DNA from: Dyella sp. EPa41
GTDB lineage: Bacteria; Pseudomonadota; Gammaproteobacteria; Xanthomonadales; Rhodanobacteraceae
DNA: 64,000 nt
Reading direction: 5' to 3'
NCBI RefSeq assembly: GCF_016586165.1
Contig: NZ_BCPR01000004.1
Location: 1-64,000 of the forward strand
Shown here: positions 54,642 to 62,948 of the stretch, piece after piece
Numbering within the stretch: the first letter of the stretch is position 1
Layout of the letters: each line of letters opens with the position of its first letter
The notes under the pieces: generated by a model
Databases searched by the model: none
What the model saw: only the letters and a program-made list of their open reading frames with translations
What the model was told of the DNA's origin: nothing
Program-made: the position numbers and the translations under genes

Positions 54642-56564
54642 GTGAACGGTGCGGCCCCATCCGGCTCAAAGCGCCCATCGGCATCATGGGCTGCCTTCCT
54701 GCTCGATCGCGGCGGGCGTGTACTGGCTTGCCATATCGCGGGTGGATCATCCAGCACCGACGATTTGATCGGGCATGACTTTCTTTCCCTGTACCTGGCC
54801 GAGGGTGACGGCCATGCCCTCGTGCGCAACGCGCTGCAGCGTGTGCGCGCGGGCGGCCGCTGCGTACTGCAGGACGTCCCGCTGCGCCGCCTCGGTGGCG
54901 ACGTTTTCCCCGCCACGGTCACGGTCGAGGCCTTGCGGGCCGGGGATGGCAGGACGCACGCGTTCGCCGTGATCATCCGCGACAGGAGCGAAAATGCAGG
55001 CATGGAGGAACGCCTGCGCGAAAGCGAGCGCCGGTTCCGCCTGTTCGTCAATGGCGTGCCCGACCATGCCATATGCATGCTGGACCCCCATGGGGTCATC
55101 CTGGACTGGAACCTTGGCGCGGAACGCCTGACCCTGTTCCATACCAGCGAGGCCACGGGCAAGCACTTCCGGATGTTTTTCCGGGAGATCGAGCGCATCG
55201 AAGAGCAGCCTGAGCGCCTCATTGCCGAAGCGGCGCAGGGCGGCCATGCCGAATACGAGTGCGATCTCGCCCGTCGCGACGCGACGCTGTTCCCCGCCTG
55301 CATGACGCTCGAATCCATCCGTGACAGCGATGGCAGCCTGCTTGGCTTCGCCTGCATCATCTGGGACGCCACCAGGCAGCGGGTGATGGAGGGCCGCATC
55401 CACGATGCCCAGGCCGAGACTGCCCATTGGCAAAAAGTCGAGGCGATTGGCCAGCTCACCGGAGGCATCGCGCACGACTTCAACAACAGCTTGCAGGGCA
55501 TCATCAGTGCGTTGGAGATGGCGACCATCCACCTGGAGTGCGATCAGGCCAAGAATGCCCAGCATTACGTCACCATGGCGCTCGATGCAGCCACGCGCGC
55601 CGGCGACCTGACGCAGCGGCTGCTGGGCCTTTCGCGTCGTCGTACGCAACCAAGCCAACACGTCTCCCTTCCGCCCATGCTCGATGCCATCCGGGAAGTG
55701 CTGGGAAGGGTGCTTGGCGATTCGATCACGCTGGAGTTCGCGGTGAAAGCCGACCTGCCGCAGGTGGCTTGCGATGGCAACCAGCTCGAGAGCGCCATCC
55801 TCAACCTGGCCATCAACGCGCGTGACGCCATGAACGGCAAAGGCACCCTGCAGTTGAAGGTCCATGGCAGGACCTCGGAGCAGACGCGGGGCGTGTTTGC
55901 GCATGGGCGCGCCGCGCGCCGCTACGTGGAGATCAGCGTCGCCGACCATGGGCAAGGCATGGACGCCGATACGCTGCGTCGCGCCTGCGAGCCCTTCTTC
56001 ACCACGAAAGCGAAAGACCGCGGAACCGGCCTCGGCCTGGCGATGGTCGCCGGTTTCGTTGCGCAACATGGCGGCTCGATGGACATCCAGAGCGCCGTTG
56101 GCGCAGGCACGACGGTGTCGCTTTTCCTGCCCTGCGGCGATGATTTCATCATGCCGGACCGGCGCGCCGCCAAAGACGTCGAATCCGACATCGCCGGGCT
56201 CCGGGTGCTGGTGGCGGAGAACGACAACGCCGTGCGCAGCTCCATCAGCGCCCGACTCAGGCAACTGGGATGCGAAGTGCATGAAGCCAGCGACGGGCGG
56301 CAAGCCGCGCGGATGCTCGAAGACAGTCCATCGTGGGGTCTGCTGCTGTCGGACATCGACCTGCCCGAGCTCGACGGCTACGAGCTCGTACGCGAAGCGC
56401 GCCGACAGGCTCCCACGCTTCGCGCCATCCTCATGACGGGCCACGCGGACAGCGACCTCGCGGGCAGCGACTTCGCCGACGGCAATACCGAGAGCCTGAT
56501 CAAGCCCTTCGACATCGGCGCGCTGATCACCAAGCTGCGGCTGCTGGTGGGCAGAACCCGGTAG
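54642..56564 (+). CDS. PAS hybrid histidine kinase with C-terminal receiver
   Basis: A 640-residue soluble hybrid kinase starting with GTG 2 bp after the receiver gene. Order: an N-terminal PAS-like domain (about 15-120), a PAS domain (about 135-250, FVNGVPDHAICMLDPHG, ILDWNLGAERL), HisKA with the His in LTGGIAHDFNNSLQ, HATPase (LAINARDAM, DHGQGM, FTTKAKDRGTGLGLAMV), and a receiver from about 525 (VLVAENDNAVRSSI, LLLSDIDLPELDGYELV, LIKPFDIGAL). No transmembrane segment. It is divergent from, and paralogous to, the module at 51984-53933. Confidence 0.9.
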   Translation: MNGAAPSGSKRPSASWAAFLLDRGGRVLACHIAGGSSSTDDLIGHDFLSLYLAEGDGHALVRNALQRVRAGGRCVLQDVPLRRLGGDVFPATVTVEALRAGDGRTHAFAVIIRDRSENAGMEERLRESERRFRLFVNGVPDHAICMLDPHGVILDWNLGAERLTLFHTSEATGKHFRMFFREIERIEEQPERLIAEAAQGGHAEYECDLARRDATLFPACMTLESIRDSDGSLLGFACIIWDATRQRVMEGRIHDAQAETAHWQKVEAIGQLTGGIAHDFNNSLQGIISALEMATIHLECDQAKNAQHYVTMALDAATRAGDLTQRLLGLSRRRTQPSQHVSLPPMLDAIREVLGRVLGDSITLEFAVKADLPQVACDGNQLESAILNLAINARDAMNGKGTLQLKVHGRTSEQTRGVFAHGRAARRYVEISVADHGQGMDADTLRRACEPFFTTKAKDRGTGLGLAMVAGFVAQHGGSMDIQSAVGAGTTVSLFLPCGDDFIMPDRRAAKDVESDIAGLRVLVAENDNAVRSSISARLRQLGCEVHEASDGRQAARMLEDSPSWGLLLSDIDLPELDGYELVREARRQAPTLRAILMTGHADSDLAGSDFADGNTESLIKPFDIGALITKLRLLVGRTR

Positions 56565-56569
56565 GTTCA

Positions 56570-57220
56570 TCAAACGGCGCCGCGGAAGCGCCTCAAGTCG
56601 GCCACCAACTCCCGATAGCGCTGCTCGCGACCGGCCGCATCCGGCGTGCGCAGCACCGCCGACGGATGCCACGTCGCCATCCCCATGGCGCCACCGGGCA
56701 GCGTCACCCACTCGCCATGCCTGGCGGTCAAGCGGAACTTTCCACCGAACACGGCCCTCGACGCCATGGCACCCAGCGCAAGGATACGCCTGGGCTGCAC
56801 CTCTCTCAGCTCGGCAGCCAACCATTGCCGGCAGATGGCCTGCTCGCGGGCGCTCGCGCGTTGATGCAAGCGGCGCTTGCCGCGCGGCTGGAACTTGAAA
56901 TGCTTCACGGCGTTGGTCAGGTACAGCCGCTCGCGCTGAAGCTGCGCGTCGGCCAGCGCGCGGTCCAGCAGCTGGCCCGCCGGCCCGGCAAAAGGTTCGC
57001 CCTGCTGGTCTTCCTGGTCACCGGGCTGCTCGCCGATCAACATCATCTCGGCGTCCGCTGGCCCTTCGCCAAACACGGCCTGCGTCGCATGCTCCCACAA
57101 GGGGCAGGCATGGCATGCCTTGGCACGCCGCCGCAGCGTCGCCAGGGCGCCCGCCGGTGCGGGCGACGCGGGAAGCAGCGCAAGCGGATAGACCCAGTCG
57201 ACCGTTCGGCGCGCCGGCAT
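56570..57220 (-). CDS. UdgX-type uracil-DNA glycosylase (family 4 relative)
   Basis: A 216-residue DNA-repair protein. N-terminal iron-sulfur cysteines are in AKACHACPLW (C36, C39); uracil-pocket motif GEQPGDQEDQQGEPFAGPAG at about 63-82; and the UdgX hallmark, an inserted loop GKRRLHQ with His119, which in mycobacterial UdgX attacks the sugar C1' and leaves the enzyme covalently bound to the DNA. The segment VKHFKFQPRG also matches UdgX, with His where family-4 enzymes have a cluster cysteine. WHPSAVLR near the C-terminus completes the active site. Start at the second of two ATGs, 6 nt after GGAGG. Convergent with the hybrid kinase, 5 bp apart. Confidence 0.85.
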   Translation of the reverse strand: MPARRTVDWVYPLALLPASPAPAGALATLRRRAKACHACPLWEHATQAVFGEGPADAEMMLIGEQPGDQEDQQGEPFAGPAGQLLDRALADAQLQRERLYLTNAVKHFKFQPRGKRRLHQRASAREQAICRQWLAAELREVQPRRILALGAMASRAVFGGKFRLTARHGEWVTLPGGAMGMATWHPSAVLRTPDAAGREQRYRELVADLRRFRGAV

Positions 57221-57395
57221 CATCGACCTCCTCATGTATCGATCGCTACTGTCCGGATGTGGCCATGAAGCGGCCGAGACCGCTGCGTCAACGGGCACGA
57301 GCACGATGAAGCCCGACCGCCACGCCAGCGTTGACGCAGCGGCAACGGCGCAACACCGAAGGTGCATGTCGCCTCACCGCATCATGGAGGTCCTT

Positions 57396-57872
57396 ATGCT
57401 GATGTCCTGGCTGACAACCCAAGATCCGTGGTGGACGTACGCGCTGCGCGGCGCGCTGACCTATCTTGGGCTGCTTGTACTCATGCGCCTCGCAGGCAAG
57501 CGCGCCTTCGGCGATCTCTCCGCCTTCGACGTGATCCTTCTCGCGCTGGTGGGCGGCACCTTGCGCACCGCGGTCATCGGCCATGATGCGTCCATGACCA
57601 GCGCCTTTGTCGGCATCGCCAGCATGCTGGCCACCGACCGCCTGCTCGCCTGGCTGGCGGCGAGGTGCAAGCGCATCAATCGCCTGTTCGAGGGCTACCC
57701 GCTGGAGATCGTACGCAACGGACGCCGCATTCCCGAGGCACTGCGACGCGCCAACCTCCCCGACGCCGCCCTCGATCGCGCCCTGCACGCGGCGGGCCGC
57801 GAAACCGAGGCGGATGTCGTGCTTGGCCGACTCGAACCCAACGGCAAGATCACGCTGATCCTGCGGAAGTAA
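57396..57872 (+). CDS. DUF421 (YetF-like) membrane protein
   Basis: A 158-residue protein. Two or three N-terminal membrane segments (YALRGALTYLGLLVLMRLAG, VILLALVGGTLRTAVIG, TSAFVGIASMLATDRLLAWL) precede a cytoplasmic domain with YPLEIVRNGRRI and ADVVLGRLEPNGKITLILR. This is the YetF/DUF421 plan; function is unknown. GGAGG lies 5 nt before the ATG at 57396, favoured over ATGs upstream. Divergent from udgX, convergent with an SDR gene. Confidence 0.82.
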   Translation: MLMSWLTTQDPWWTYALRGALTYLGLLVLMRLAGKRAFGDLSAFDVILLALVGGTLRTAVIGHDASMTSAFVGIASMLATDRLLAWLAARCKRINRLFEGYPLEIVRNGRRIPEALRRANLPDAALDRALHAAGRETEADVVLGRLEPNGKITLILRK

Positions 57873-57898
57873 CCCCTGCGGTCCCGCGTTGCGCCAGG

Positions 57899-58900
57899 TC
57901 ACCCCGTCGGGCCGCCCATCACCGGCAGGATCGCGCCGGAAATGTAGCTCGCGCAGCTGGGCGCCGCGAGGAACACGTAGGCCGGCGCGACCTCCTCCGG
58001 TTGCGCCGGCCGGCCCATCGGATTGGACTCGCCGAAGCTCTTGACCTGCTCCGCCTTGCGATCGGCGGGATTGAGCGGCGTCCATACGGGGCCGGGGGCG
58101 ACCGCGTTCACCCTGATGCCGCGCTCCACCAGGTTGGACGCCAACGAACGCGTGAAGGCATGGATGGCACCTTTGGTCGCCGAGTAGTCCAGCAACCGGG
58201 CATTACCGAAGAACCCCGTCTCCGAGCCGGTATTGATGATGCTGCAACCCTTGCCCAGATAGGGCACGGCAGCGCGCGCCATATGGAAGTAGCCGTAGAC
58301 ATTGGTGCGGATGGTGAGGTCGAGGTGCTCCTCGGTCAGCGCTTCCAGCGTGTCCGAATGCTCCTGGAACGCCGCGTTGTTGACCAGGATGTTGAGATGA
58401 CCGAAATGCTCGACCGTCCTGGCCACCGCGTCATCGCAAAACATCGCATCGCTCACGTCTCCGGCGATCACCAGACACTCGCGCCCCTCGGCCTCGACCG
58501 CCCGGCGGGTTTCCTCGGCGTCGTCGTGTTCGTTGAGATAGACGATCGCGACATTGGCGCCTTCGCGCGCGAACAACACGGCCACGGCTCGGCCGATGCC
58601 CGAGTCACCACCGGTGACGAGCGCCACCATGTCTTCGAGCTTGCCGCTTCCCACGTAGTCCGGCGCCTTGAATTGCGGCCGCGGGCGCAGCCTCGATTCC
58701 TTGCCCGGCTTGGACTGGTGCTGCGGGGGTAGTGGATTCACGGGATGGCGGCGGGCGCCCGCTTGCTTCGCGGCCTTGCCCGAGCCGGATGACTTGGCCG
58801 GCCTGGAGCGCTCGGTACTTTCGACCTGTTTTTGCACCTGCCGGTGCTTGCCGGCGGCGGCCGCCGTCTTCGTTGTTGCGCGCTTTGTCGTGTTCGCCAT
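57899..58900 (-). CDS. Short-chain dehydrogenase/reductase with basic N-terminal tail
   Basis: A 333-residue NAD(P)-dependent oxidoreductase. Residues 1-75 are a Lys/Arg/Ala/Pro-rich tail (TKRATTKTAAAAGKHR). The SDR core follows: VTGGDSGIGRAVA cofactor motif, NNAA, catalytic Ser in INTGSETGF, and Tyr-Lys in LDYSATKGAI, then VNAVAPGPVWTPL. The fusion of a histone-like basic tail to an SDR resembles YghA-type stress-associated SDRs. Substrate unknown. A homologous SDR lies at 61328. Confidence 0.88.
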   Translation of the reverse strand: MANTTKRATTKTAAAAGKHRQVQKQVESTERSRPAKSSGSGKAAKQAGARRHPVNPLPPQHQSKPGKESRLRPRPQFKAPDYVGSGKLEDMVALVTGGDSGIGRAVAVLFAREGANVAIVYLNEHDDAEETRRAVEAEGRECLVIAGDVSDAMFCDDAVARTVEHFGHLNILVNNAAFQEHSDTLEALTEEHLDLTIRTNVYGYFHMARAAVPYLGKGCSIINTGSETGFFGNARLLDYSATKGAIHAFTRSLASNLVERGIRVNAVAPGPVWTPLNPADRKAEQVKSFGESNPMGRPAQPEEVAPAYVFLAAPSCASYISGAILPVMGGPTG

Positions 58901-59150
58901 GATTGGAGTCCGTCCAGGTCAGCCGCTGCCGATGCTGCGAACAACGTGGTCCAGGCAACGTCAAATCAATGCGCGTCTTGCGTATCGACGTCCAGCTCAT
59001 CGACGGGAACTTCATCCACTTCAGTCGTGCGTTGACAAACAAGGAACGGATGCCTGACACGCGCTGCGAATAATCGGGGCCCTGCCAGGCGAAAGGCGCG
59101 ACGGCAGACGCACGGTTAAGGTCCTTTCGCCGTTCCAGGAGTCGAAAACG

Positions 59151-59354
59151 ATGGCAAACGAACACAGCAAGCGTGGCTTTGCGTCCATGGACCCCGACAA
59201 GCAGCACGAGATCGCTTCGAAGGGTGGCAAGGCCGGTGGCGGCGACCATGCGTCGCACGAGCAGCATGTGCAGGCCGGCAAGAAAGGCGGTGGCGATCAT
59301 GCCTCGCATGAGCAGCATGTTCAGGCGGGCAAGCAGAGCCACAAGAACAGCTAA
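59151..59354 (+). CDS. KGG-repeat small protein with tandem 17-residue repeat
   Basis: A 67-residue very hydrophilic protein: RGFASMDPDKQHEIASKGGK followed by two exact 17-residue repeats beginning GGGDHASHEQHVQAGK (residues 29-45 and 46-62). AGGAG precedes the ATG. Belongs to the YciG/GsiB KGG family of stress-induced, probably disordered proteins. Divergent from the SDR at 57899. Confidence 0.82.
   Translation: MANEHSKRGFASMDPDKQHEIASKGGKAGGGDHASHEQHVQAGKKGGGDHASHEQHVQAGKQSHKNS
59235..59336 (+). repeat. Two-copy 51-bp tandem repeat inside the KGG gene
   Basis: Units at 59235-59285 and 59286-59336 encode nearly the same 17 residues with synonymous differences, so the duplication is not brand-new. 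Unequal crossover could change copy number. Confidence 0.7.
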
Positions 59355-59361
59355 AGCCACT

Positions 59362-59388
59362 GCATGCCGCGGCCCCGCCGCGGCATGC
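59362..59388. terminator. Perfect hairpin between convergent genes
   Basis: GCATGCCGCGG (59362-59372) and CCGCGGCATGC (59378-59388) make an 11-bp stem with a CCCCG loop just after the KGG stop and before the stop of the convergent hydrolase. It could serve both directions; no T-run follows on either side. Confidence 0.5.
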
Positions 59389-59390
59389 CC

Positions 59391-60197
59391 CTACGTTGGT
59401 GGCGCCGCGGCGGCCCGCGATACGTCACCGGCGCCCTGGGTCGTACGGGAACGCACATGGCCTCGCGCGCCCAGCACCATTTCCTCCAGCCACTGGGCGA
59501 GCAGCGACGAATACGCCTGACGATCCCGTGGCGCGCTCAAGGCATGATCGGCGCCACGAACGAGGCGATAGGTGAGCGACGAGGCGCGCCTGAAGGCATC
59601 GCGATAACTGCCGAGCACGGGCGACGGCACGATCCGGTCGTGCTGCGACTCGACCAGCAGGAGGTCGCCTTCGAAAGTACTGCAGGCCCGCAAGGCCTCG
59701 TTGTCGTCGGGGCCATGATGCTCGCGCCGGTAGTCGGCCAGGTTCTGCAGCGTGGCGAGGTCTTTCTTGGGAACCTCCCAGTTGTCGTCGCGGTACAGCG
59801 CGGGCGCACGCAGTCCCAGCCATCGGACAGGTCGATGGCGCGTCAGCAGTGCCGCCAGATAACCGCCATAGCTGCTGCCGATGACGGCGATCCTCGAACG
59901 ATCCACGACCGGATGGTCCAGAAGAAAGTCATAGGCGGCGAGCACATCGGCAAGGTTGTCCGCGCGCGTGACGACCTCGCGCAGGTTGCGCGTTGCCACG
60001 TGCCCCGACAAGTCGAAGGTGAGGCAGACGCAGCCAAGCGCCGCGAGCTCCTTCGCGCCCGCCTGGTACTGCTCCTGGCTGCCACCCCATCCATGCACCA
60101 TGAGGACGCCCGGCATGCTGGGCCGCGGCGAAACCAGGGTGCCGGCAAGCTCACCGCCACGCACGGAAACATGCACGACATCGTCCTGGACGCTCAT
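59391..60197 (-). CDS. Alpha/beta hydrolase (dienelactone-hydrolase-like)
   Basis: A 268-residue serine hydrolase. VLMVHGWGGSQEQYQ forms the oxyanion loop region, the nucleophile Ser lies in VIGSSYGGYLAAL, the acid Asp in VESQHDRIVPSPV, and the His in GADHAL. The fold suits esterase/acyl hydrolase chemistry; substrate unknown. Its start overlaps the DUF3182 stop (ATGA). It is the last gene of a four-gene leftward operon. Confidence 0.82.
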   Translation of the reverse strand: MSVQDDVVHVSVRGGELAGTLVSPRPSMPGVLMVHGWGGSQEQYQAGAKELAALGCVCLTFDLSGHVATRNLREVVTRADNLADVLAAYDFLLDHPVVDRSRIAVIGSSYGGYLAALLTRHRPVRWLGLRAPALYRDDNWEVPKKDLATLQNLADYRREHHGPDDNEALRACSTFEGDLLLVESQHDRIVPSPVLGSYRDAFRRASSLTYRLVRGADHALSAPRDRQAYSSLLAQWLEEMVLGARGHVRSRTTQGAGDVSRAAAAPPT

Positions 60198-61261
60198 GAC
60201 GCTGGTACCTCCACGTAGGTCAGTGTCGGCGCATGGCCGGAATCCACCGCTGCGCGATAGATGACCTCGGCGCCCTCAGGCGCTGCCGCGTTCGCTTCAT
60301 AGCACTCCACATAGTTCGTATCCACGCGCTGCCGGCTTCCGCTCGACAAGCATTCCGCCGCCAGGATCTCCGCGGGACTCGCGCCCCCGATGCGCCAGGA
60401 TTGCTCCAGCACGCCCGAATGCCACTGGCCCCGCGCATCGAAACCCTGGATGACATCGTAGTTGGCGCGGGATATCACCAGCTCCGGAAACGCTTCGAAC
60501 ATGGCGGCGTGATACGCGCGCGCCTGTTCGACCGCCAATCGCTCGTTCGGCTCGCCGAGCATTTCGAGCAACATCGAAAAACTGCCGCGAACGCAGCACA
60601 GGCGGCTTCCACCGTAATGCGCGACGCCATGACGATCGCATGCCTCGCGTTGATAACCCAGGTACGACAGGCTCAGCGTGGGGAGGATCACATGGCCTAC
60701 GCTGAGCGTCACCGGATGGCGCAGGTTGCGCTCGACCACGACGCCCGCTTCGATGCCTGCCGCGAGCGCGGCCTCTTCCTCCAGCAAAGCCTTCAGCGAG
60801 GCAAGGCTGGCCACCACCCATTGCTGTCCGCCGCCCCTGCCCTCGCCAAGCTTCAACCTGACAGCGCCTTCGTTTAGCAGCCGGCCGGCCGCTTCGTGCA
60901 GGTCTTCCACGCTGAAGGCGCCCCAGCCGGGCACCACCAGTCCCGACAGGCGGTGAGGATGTTGATGGCGCCATCCCTTGGGCGCCGATGCATGCATGGC
61001 CACCAGCGGATGACTGATCAGCTTGGTGCCGACGAACGGGAACGGCACGATGCCGCCAAAGAACTGGTCGACCCAGTGGATGCCCAGCGCGTACGCCTGT
61101 TCGACACTCAAGGTATCCGAGGGAACCACATACATGCCTTCCCGCACCAGGTGGCAGCCAAGCCTGGCCACCACCCAGTGATGCGCGGCGAGCTCGTGCT
61201 CAGCCAGTTGCCGGCCCTCGACCGGCACGTAGACGGGTCCGCCGGTGAGCACGCCCGTCAT
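60194..61261 (-). CDS. DUF3182 family protein (ATP-grasp-like)
   Basis: A 355-residue protein of the DUF3182 family, recognised from GGPVYVPVEGRQLAEHE near the N-terminus, FPFVGTKLISHPLV, VRLKLGEGRGGGQQW, VVVERNLRHPVTLSVGHV and SYLGYQREACDR. The KLGEGRGGGQQ glycine-rich segment and acidic C-terminal half suggest an ATP-grasp fold. Function unknown. It begins 66 bp after an SDR gene and overlaps the hydrolase, so the trio probably acts together. The ATG at 61261 gives the conserved start. Confidence 0.8.
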   Translation of the reverse strand: MTGVLTGGPVYVPVEGRQLAEHELAAHHWVVARLGCHLVREGMYVVPSDTLSVEQAYALGIHWVDQFFGGIVPFPFVGTKLISHPLVAMHASAPKGWRHQHPHRLSGLVVPGWGAFSVEDLHEAAGRLLNEGAVRLKLGEGRGGGQQWVVASLASLKALLEEEAALAAGIEAGVVVERNLRHPVTLSVGHVILPTLSLSYLGYQREACDRHGVAHYGGSRLCCVRGSFSMLLEMLGEPNERLAVEQARAYHAAMFEAFPELVISRANYDVIQGFDARGQWHSGVLEQSWRIGGASPAEILAAECLSSGSRQRVDTNYVECYEANAAAPEGAEVIYRAAVDSGHAPTLTYVEVPAS

Positions 61262-61327
61262 CGCCAGGCCCTCGCGGCGAGCATGACGCATCCCGCTGGC
61301 ACGATGCCGGCCATCGCACCCTGCGCG

Positions 61328-62329
61328 TCACGGCTGCCCGCGCCCGCCCGAAGCACCGAAGACCTGCCCGGTGATGTAGCTGGCCTCGCTTGCGGCCAGC
61401 AACACGTAGATCGGCGCGAGCTCGGCCGGCTGGCCCGGCCGCTCGAACAGCGTGTCGGCACCAAAGTCGCGCAGCTTCTTTTGGGTCTGCCCACCCGTGA
61501 CCTGCAAGGGTGTCCAGAAAGGTCCCGGCGCCACCGCGTTCACCCGGATGCCCTTCTTGCCCATCTGTTTCGCAAGGCTCTTGGCGAACGCCACGATCGC
61601 CGCCTTCGTCATCGCGTAGTCCAGCAGGTTCTCGCCGGGATCGTAGGCATTCACCGAGGCGGTGCACACGATGGCGCCTCCCGCAGGCATCGAAGCAACC
61701 ACCTCGCGGGTGATCCAGAACATCGCGTAGAGATTGGTCTTGAGCGTCCAGTCGAACTGATCCGAGGGAATCTGCTCGATGGAATCGTGGCTCTGTTGCC
61801 TCGCGGCATTGTTGACGAGGATGTCGATGCCACCCAGTTGCCGCCGCGCCTTCTGCACCATGTCCTTGCAGAAGGCCTCGTCGCGGATGTCGCCGGGCAC
61901 CAGCACCGCCTTGCGCCCTGCCTCCCGGATCAACTGCGCCACCTCCTGTGCATCCGGCTCCTCTTGCGGCAGATAGCTGACGGCGACATCCGCCCCTTCG
62001 CGCGCGTAAGCGATGGCGGCTGCGCGACCAATGCCCGAATCACCTCCGGTGATCAGCGCCTTGCGGCCGGCAAGGCGGCCGCTGCCGCGATAACTGGTCT
62101 CGCCGTGATCGGGCCGCGGATGCATCTTGCTCGTCAGCCCCGGCCACGGTTGCGACTGTTCATCGAACGGCGGATGGGGATAGTTCGTCGAGGCGCGTTT
62201 GCCCGGCGCCTGCTCGTCCGTCGCATCGTCGACGCTCGCCATCCAGCCGGGATAAGCCAGGGACGCCGCAACGCCGAGCGAAGCCTGCTGCACGAGGCGC
62301 CTGCGCGCCTGGGAGACCGGGTCCTGCAT
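61328..62329 (-). CDS. SDR oxidoreductase with possible Tat signal
   Basis: A 333-residue SDR of the same subfamily as 57899-58900 (ALITGGDSGIGRAAAIAYAR, NNAARQQ, YAMTKAAIVAFA, VNAVAPGPFWTPLQ). It differs in having an N-terminal ARRRLVQQASLGVAASLAYP, a twin-arginine-like stretch followed by a hydrophobic segment, so it may be exported or membrane-associated. Substrate unknown. It lies 10 bp downstream of a 92-residue gene and upstream of DUF3182 in one operon. Confidence 0.85.
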   Translation of the reverse strand: MQDPVSQARRRLVQQASLGVAASLAYPGWMASVDDATDEQAPGKRASTNYPHPPFDEQSQPWPGLTSKMHPRPDHGETSYRGSGRLAGRKALITGGDSGIGRAAAIAYAREGADVAVSYLPQEEPDAQEVAQLIREAGRKAVLVPGDIRDEAFCKDMVQKARRQLGGIDILVNNAARQQSHDSIEQIPSDQFDWTLKTNLYAMFWITREVVASMPAGGAIVCTASVNAYDPGENLLDYAMTKAAIVAFAKSLAKQMGKKGIRVNAVAPGPFWTPLQVTGGQTQKKLRDFGADTLFERPGQPAELAPIYVLLAASEASYITGQVFGASGGRGQP

Positions 62330-62339
62330 GGAATCACCT

Positions 62340-62618
62340 TCAATCGTCGGGTGTGCCGGCGGCCCAGCGGCGCGTACTCACGCCAGGCGCGCTTTTCAGC
62401 CACTGCTGCGCCGTAAGGCCGTAGCGGGCCAGGATCGCGTCGATCGATGTGCGTACCCACGGCTGATCGCTTTCGGCTGCACTGAGCAGCACATCGCAGG
62501 CAAGCCCCGACAACTCCGTGACGAATGCTGCTGTTCCGGCGTAATGACGATGCAGCGTTGCAGCATCCACCTCCAACCGAACCAGATCCCGTTTCAAATG
62601 CGCAACTGTCCTGTTCAT
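62340..62618 (-). CDS. Small hypothetical protein heading the SDR/DUF3182 operon
   Basis: A 92-residue protein, mostly helical (HLKRDLVRLEVDAATLHRHY, FVTELSGLACDVLLSA, WVRTSIDAILARYGLTAQQW). No family recognised. It is first of four leftward genes with gaps of 10 bp, 66 bp and an overlap, so co-expression is likely. Confidence 0.65.
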   Translation of the reverse strand: MNRTVAHLKRDLVRLEVDAATLHRHYAGTAAFVTELSGLACDVLLSAAESDQPWVRTSIDAILARYGLTAQQWLKSAPGVSTRRWAAGTPDD

Positions 62619-62773
62619 GCCTGGAGACTAGAGGTCCATTGATCAACGACCCGGCAAATTTGCATCGTTGTTTCGCTTAACCGGATGCTGAAGCGACGCT
62701 GCATGCATTGACATCCATGCGACGGCGGCTTGAGTGAAGTCGCCTCACACGAAGCCATGCGATGGAGCAAGCC

Positions 62774-62944
62774 ATGAATCGTCACACCGAAGAAGACAAG
62801 GCCAAGCCGCAGCGCCCGGCCGGCACATCCGGTTACCCCGAGCCCCAGCCGACGTCGCGGCACAAGGGCAAATCGATGCCCGACGCAAACTCCCCGCATG
62901 AACCACAGAACAACCCCCGGCAGAAACCCAAGCCTTCGCCCTGA
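62774..62944 (+). CDS. Small disordered hypothetical protein
   Basis: A 56-residue Lys/Pro/Gln-rich protein (EEDKAKPQRPAGTSGYPEPQ) without hydrophobic segments. GGAG at good spacing before the ATG at 62774. Similar short hydrophilic proteins occur in stress loci; no family recognised. It is convergent with the DJ-1/PfpI gene. Confidence 0.55.
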   Translation: MNRHTEEDKAKPQRPAGTSGYPEPQPTSRHKGKSMPDANSPHEPQNNPRQKPKPSP

Positions 62945-62948
62945 AAAC

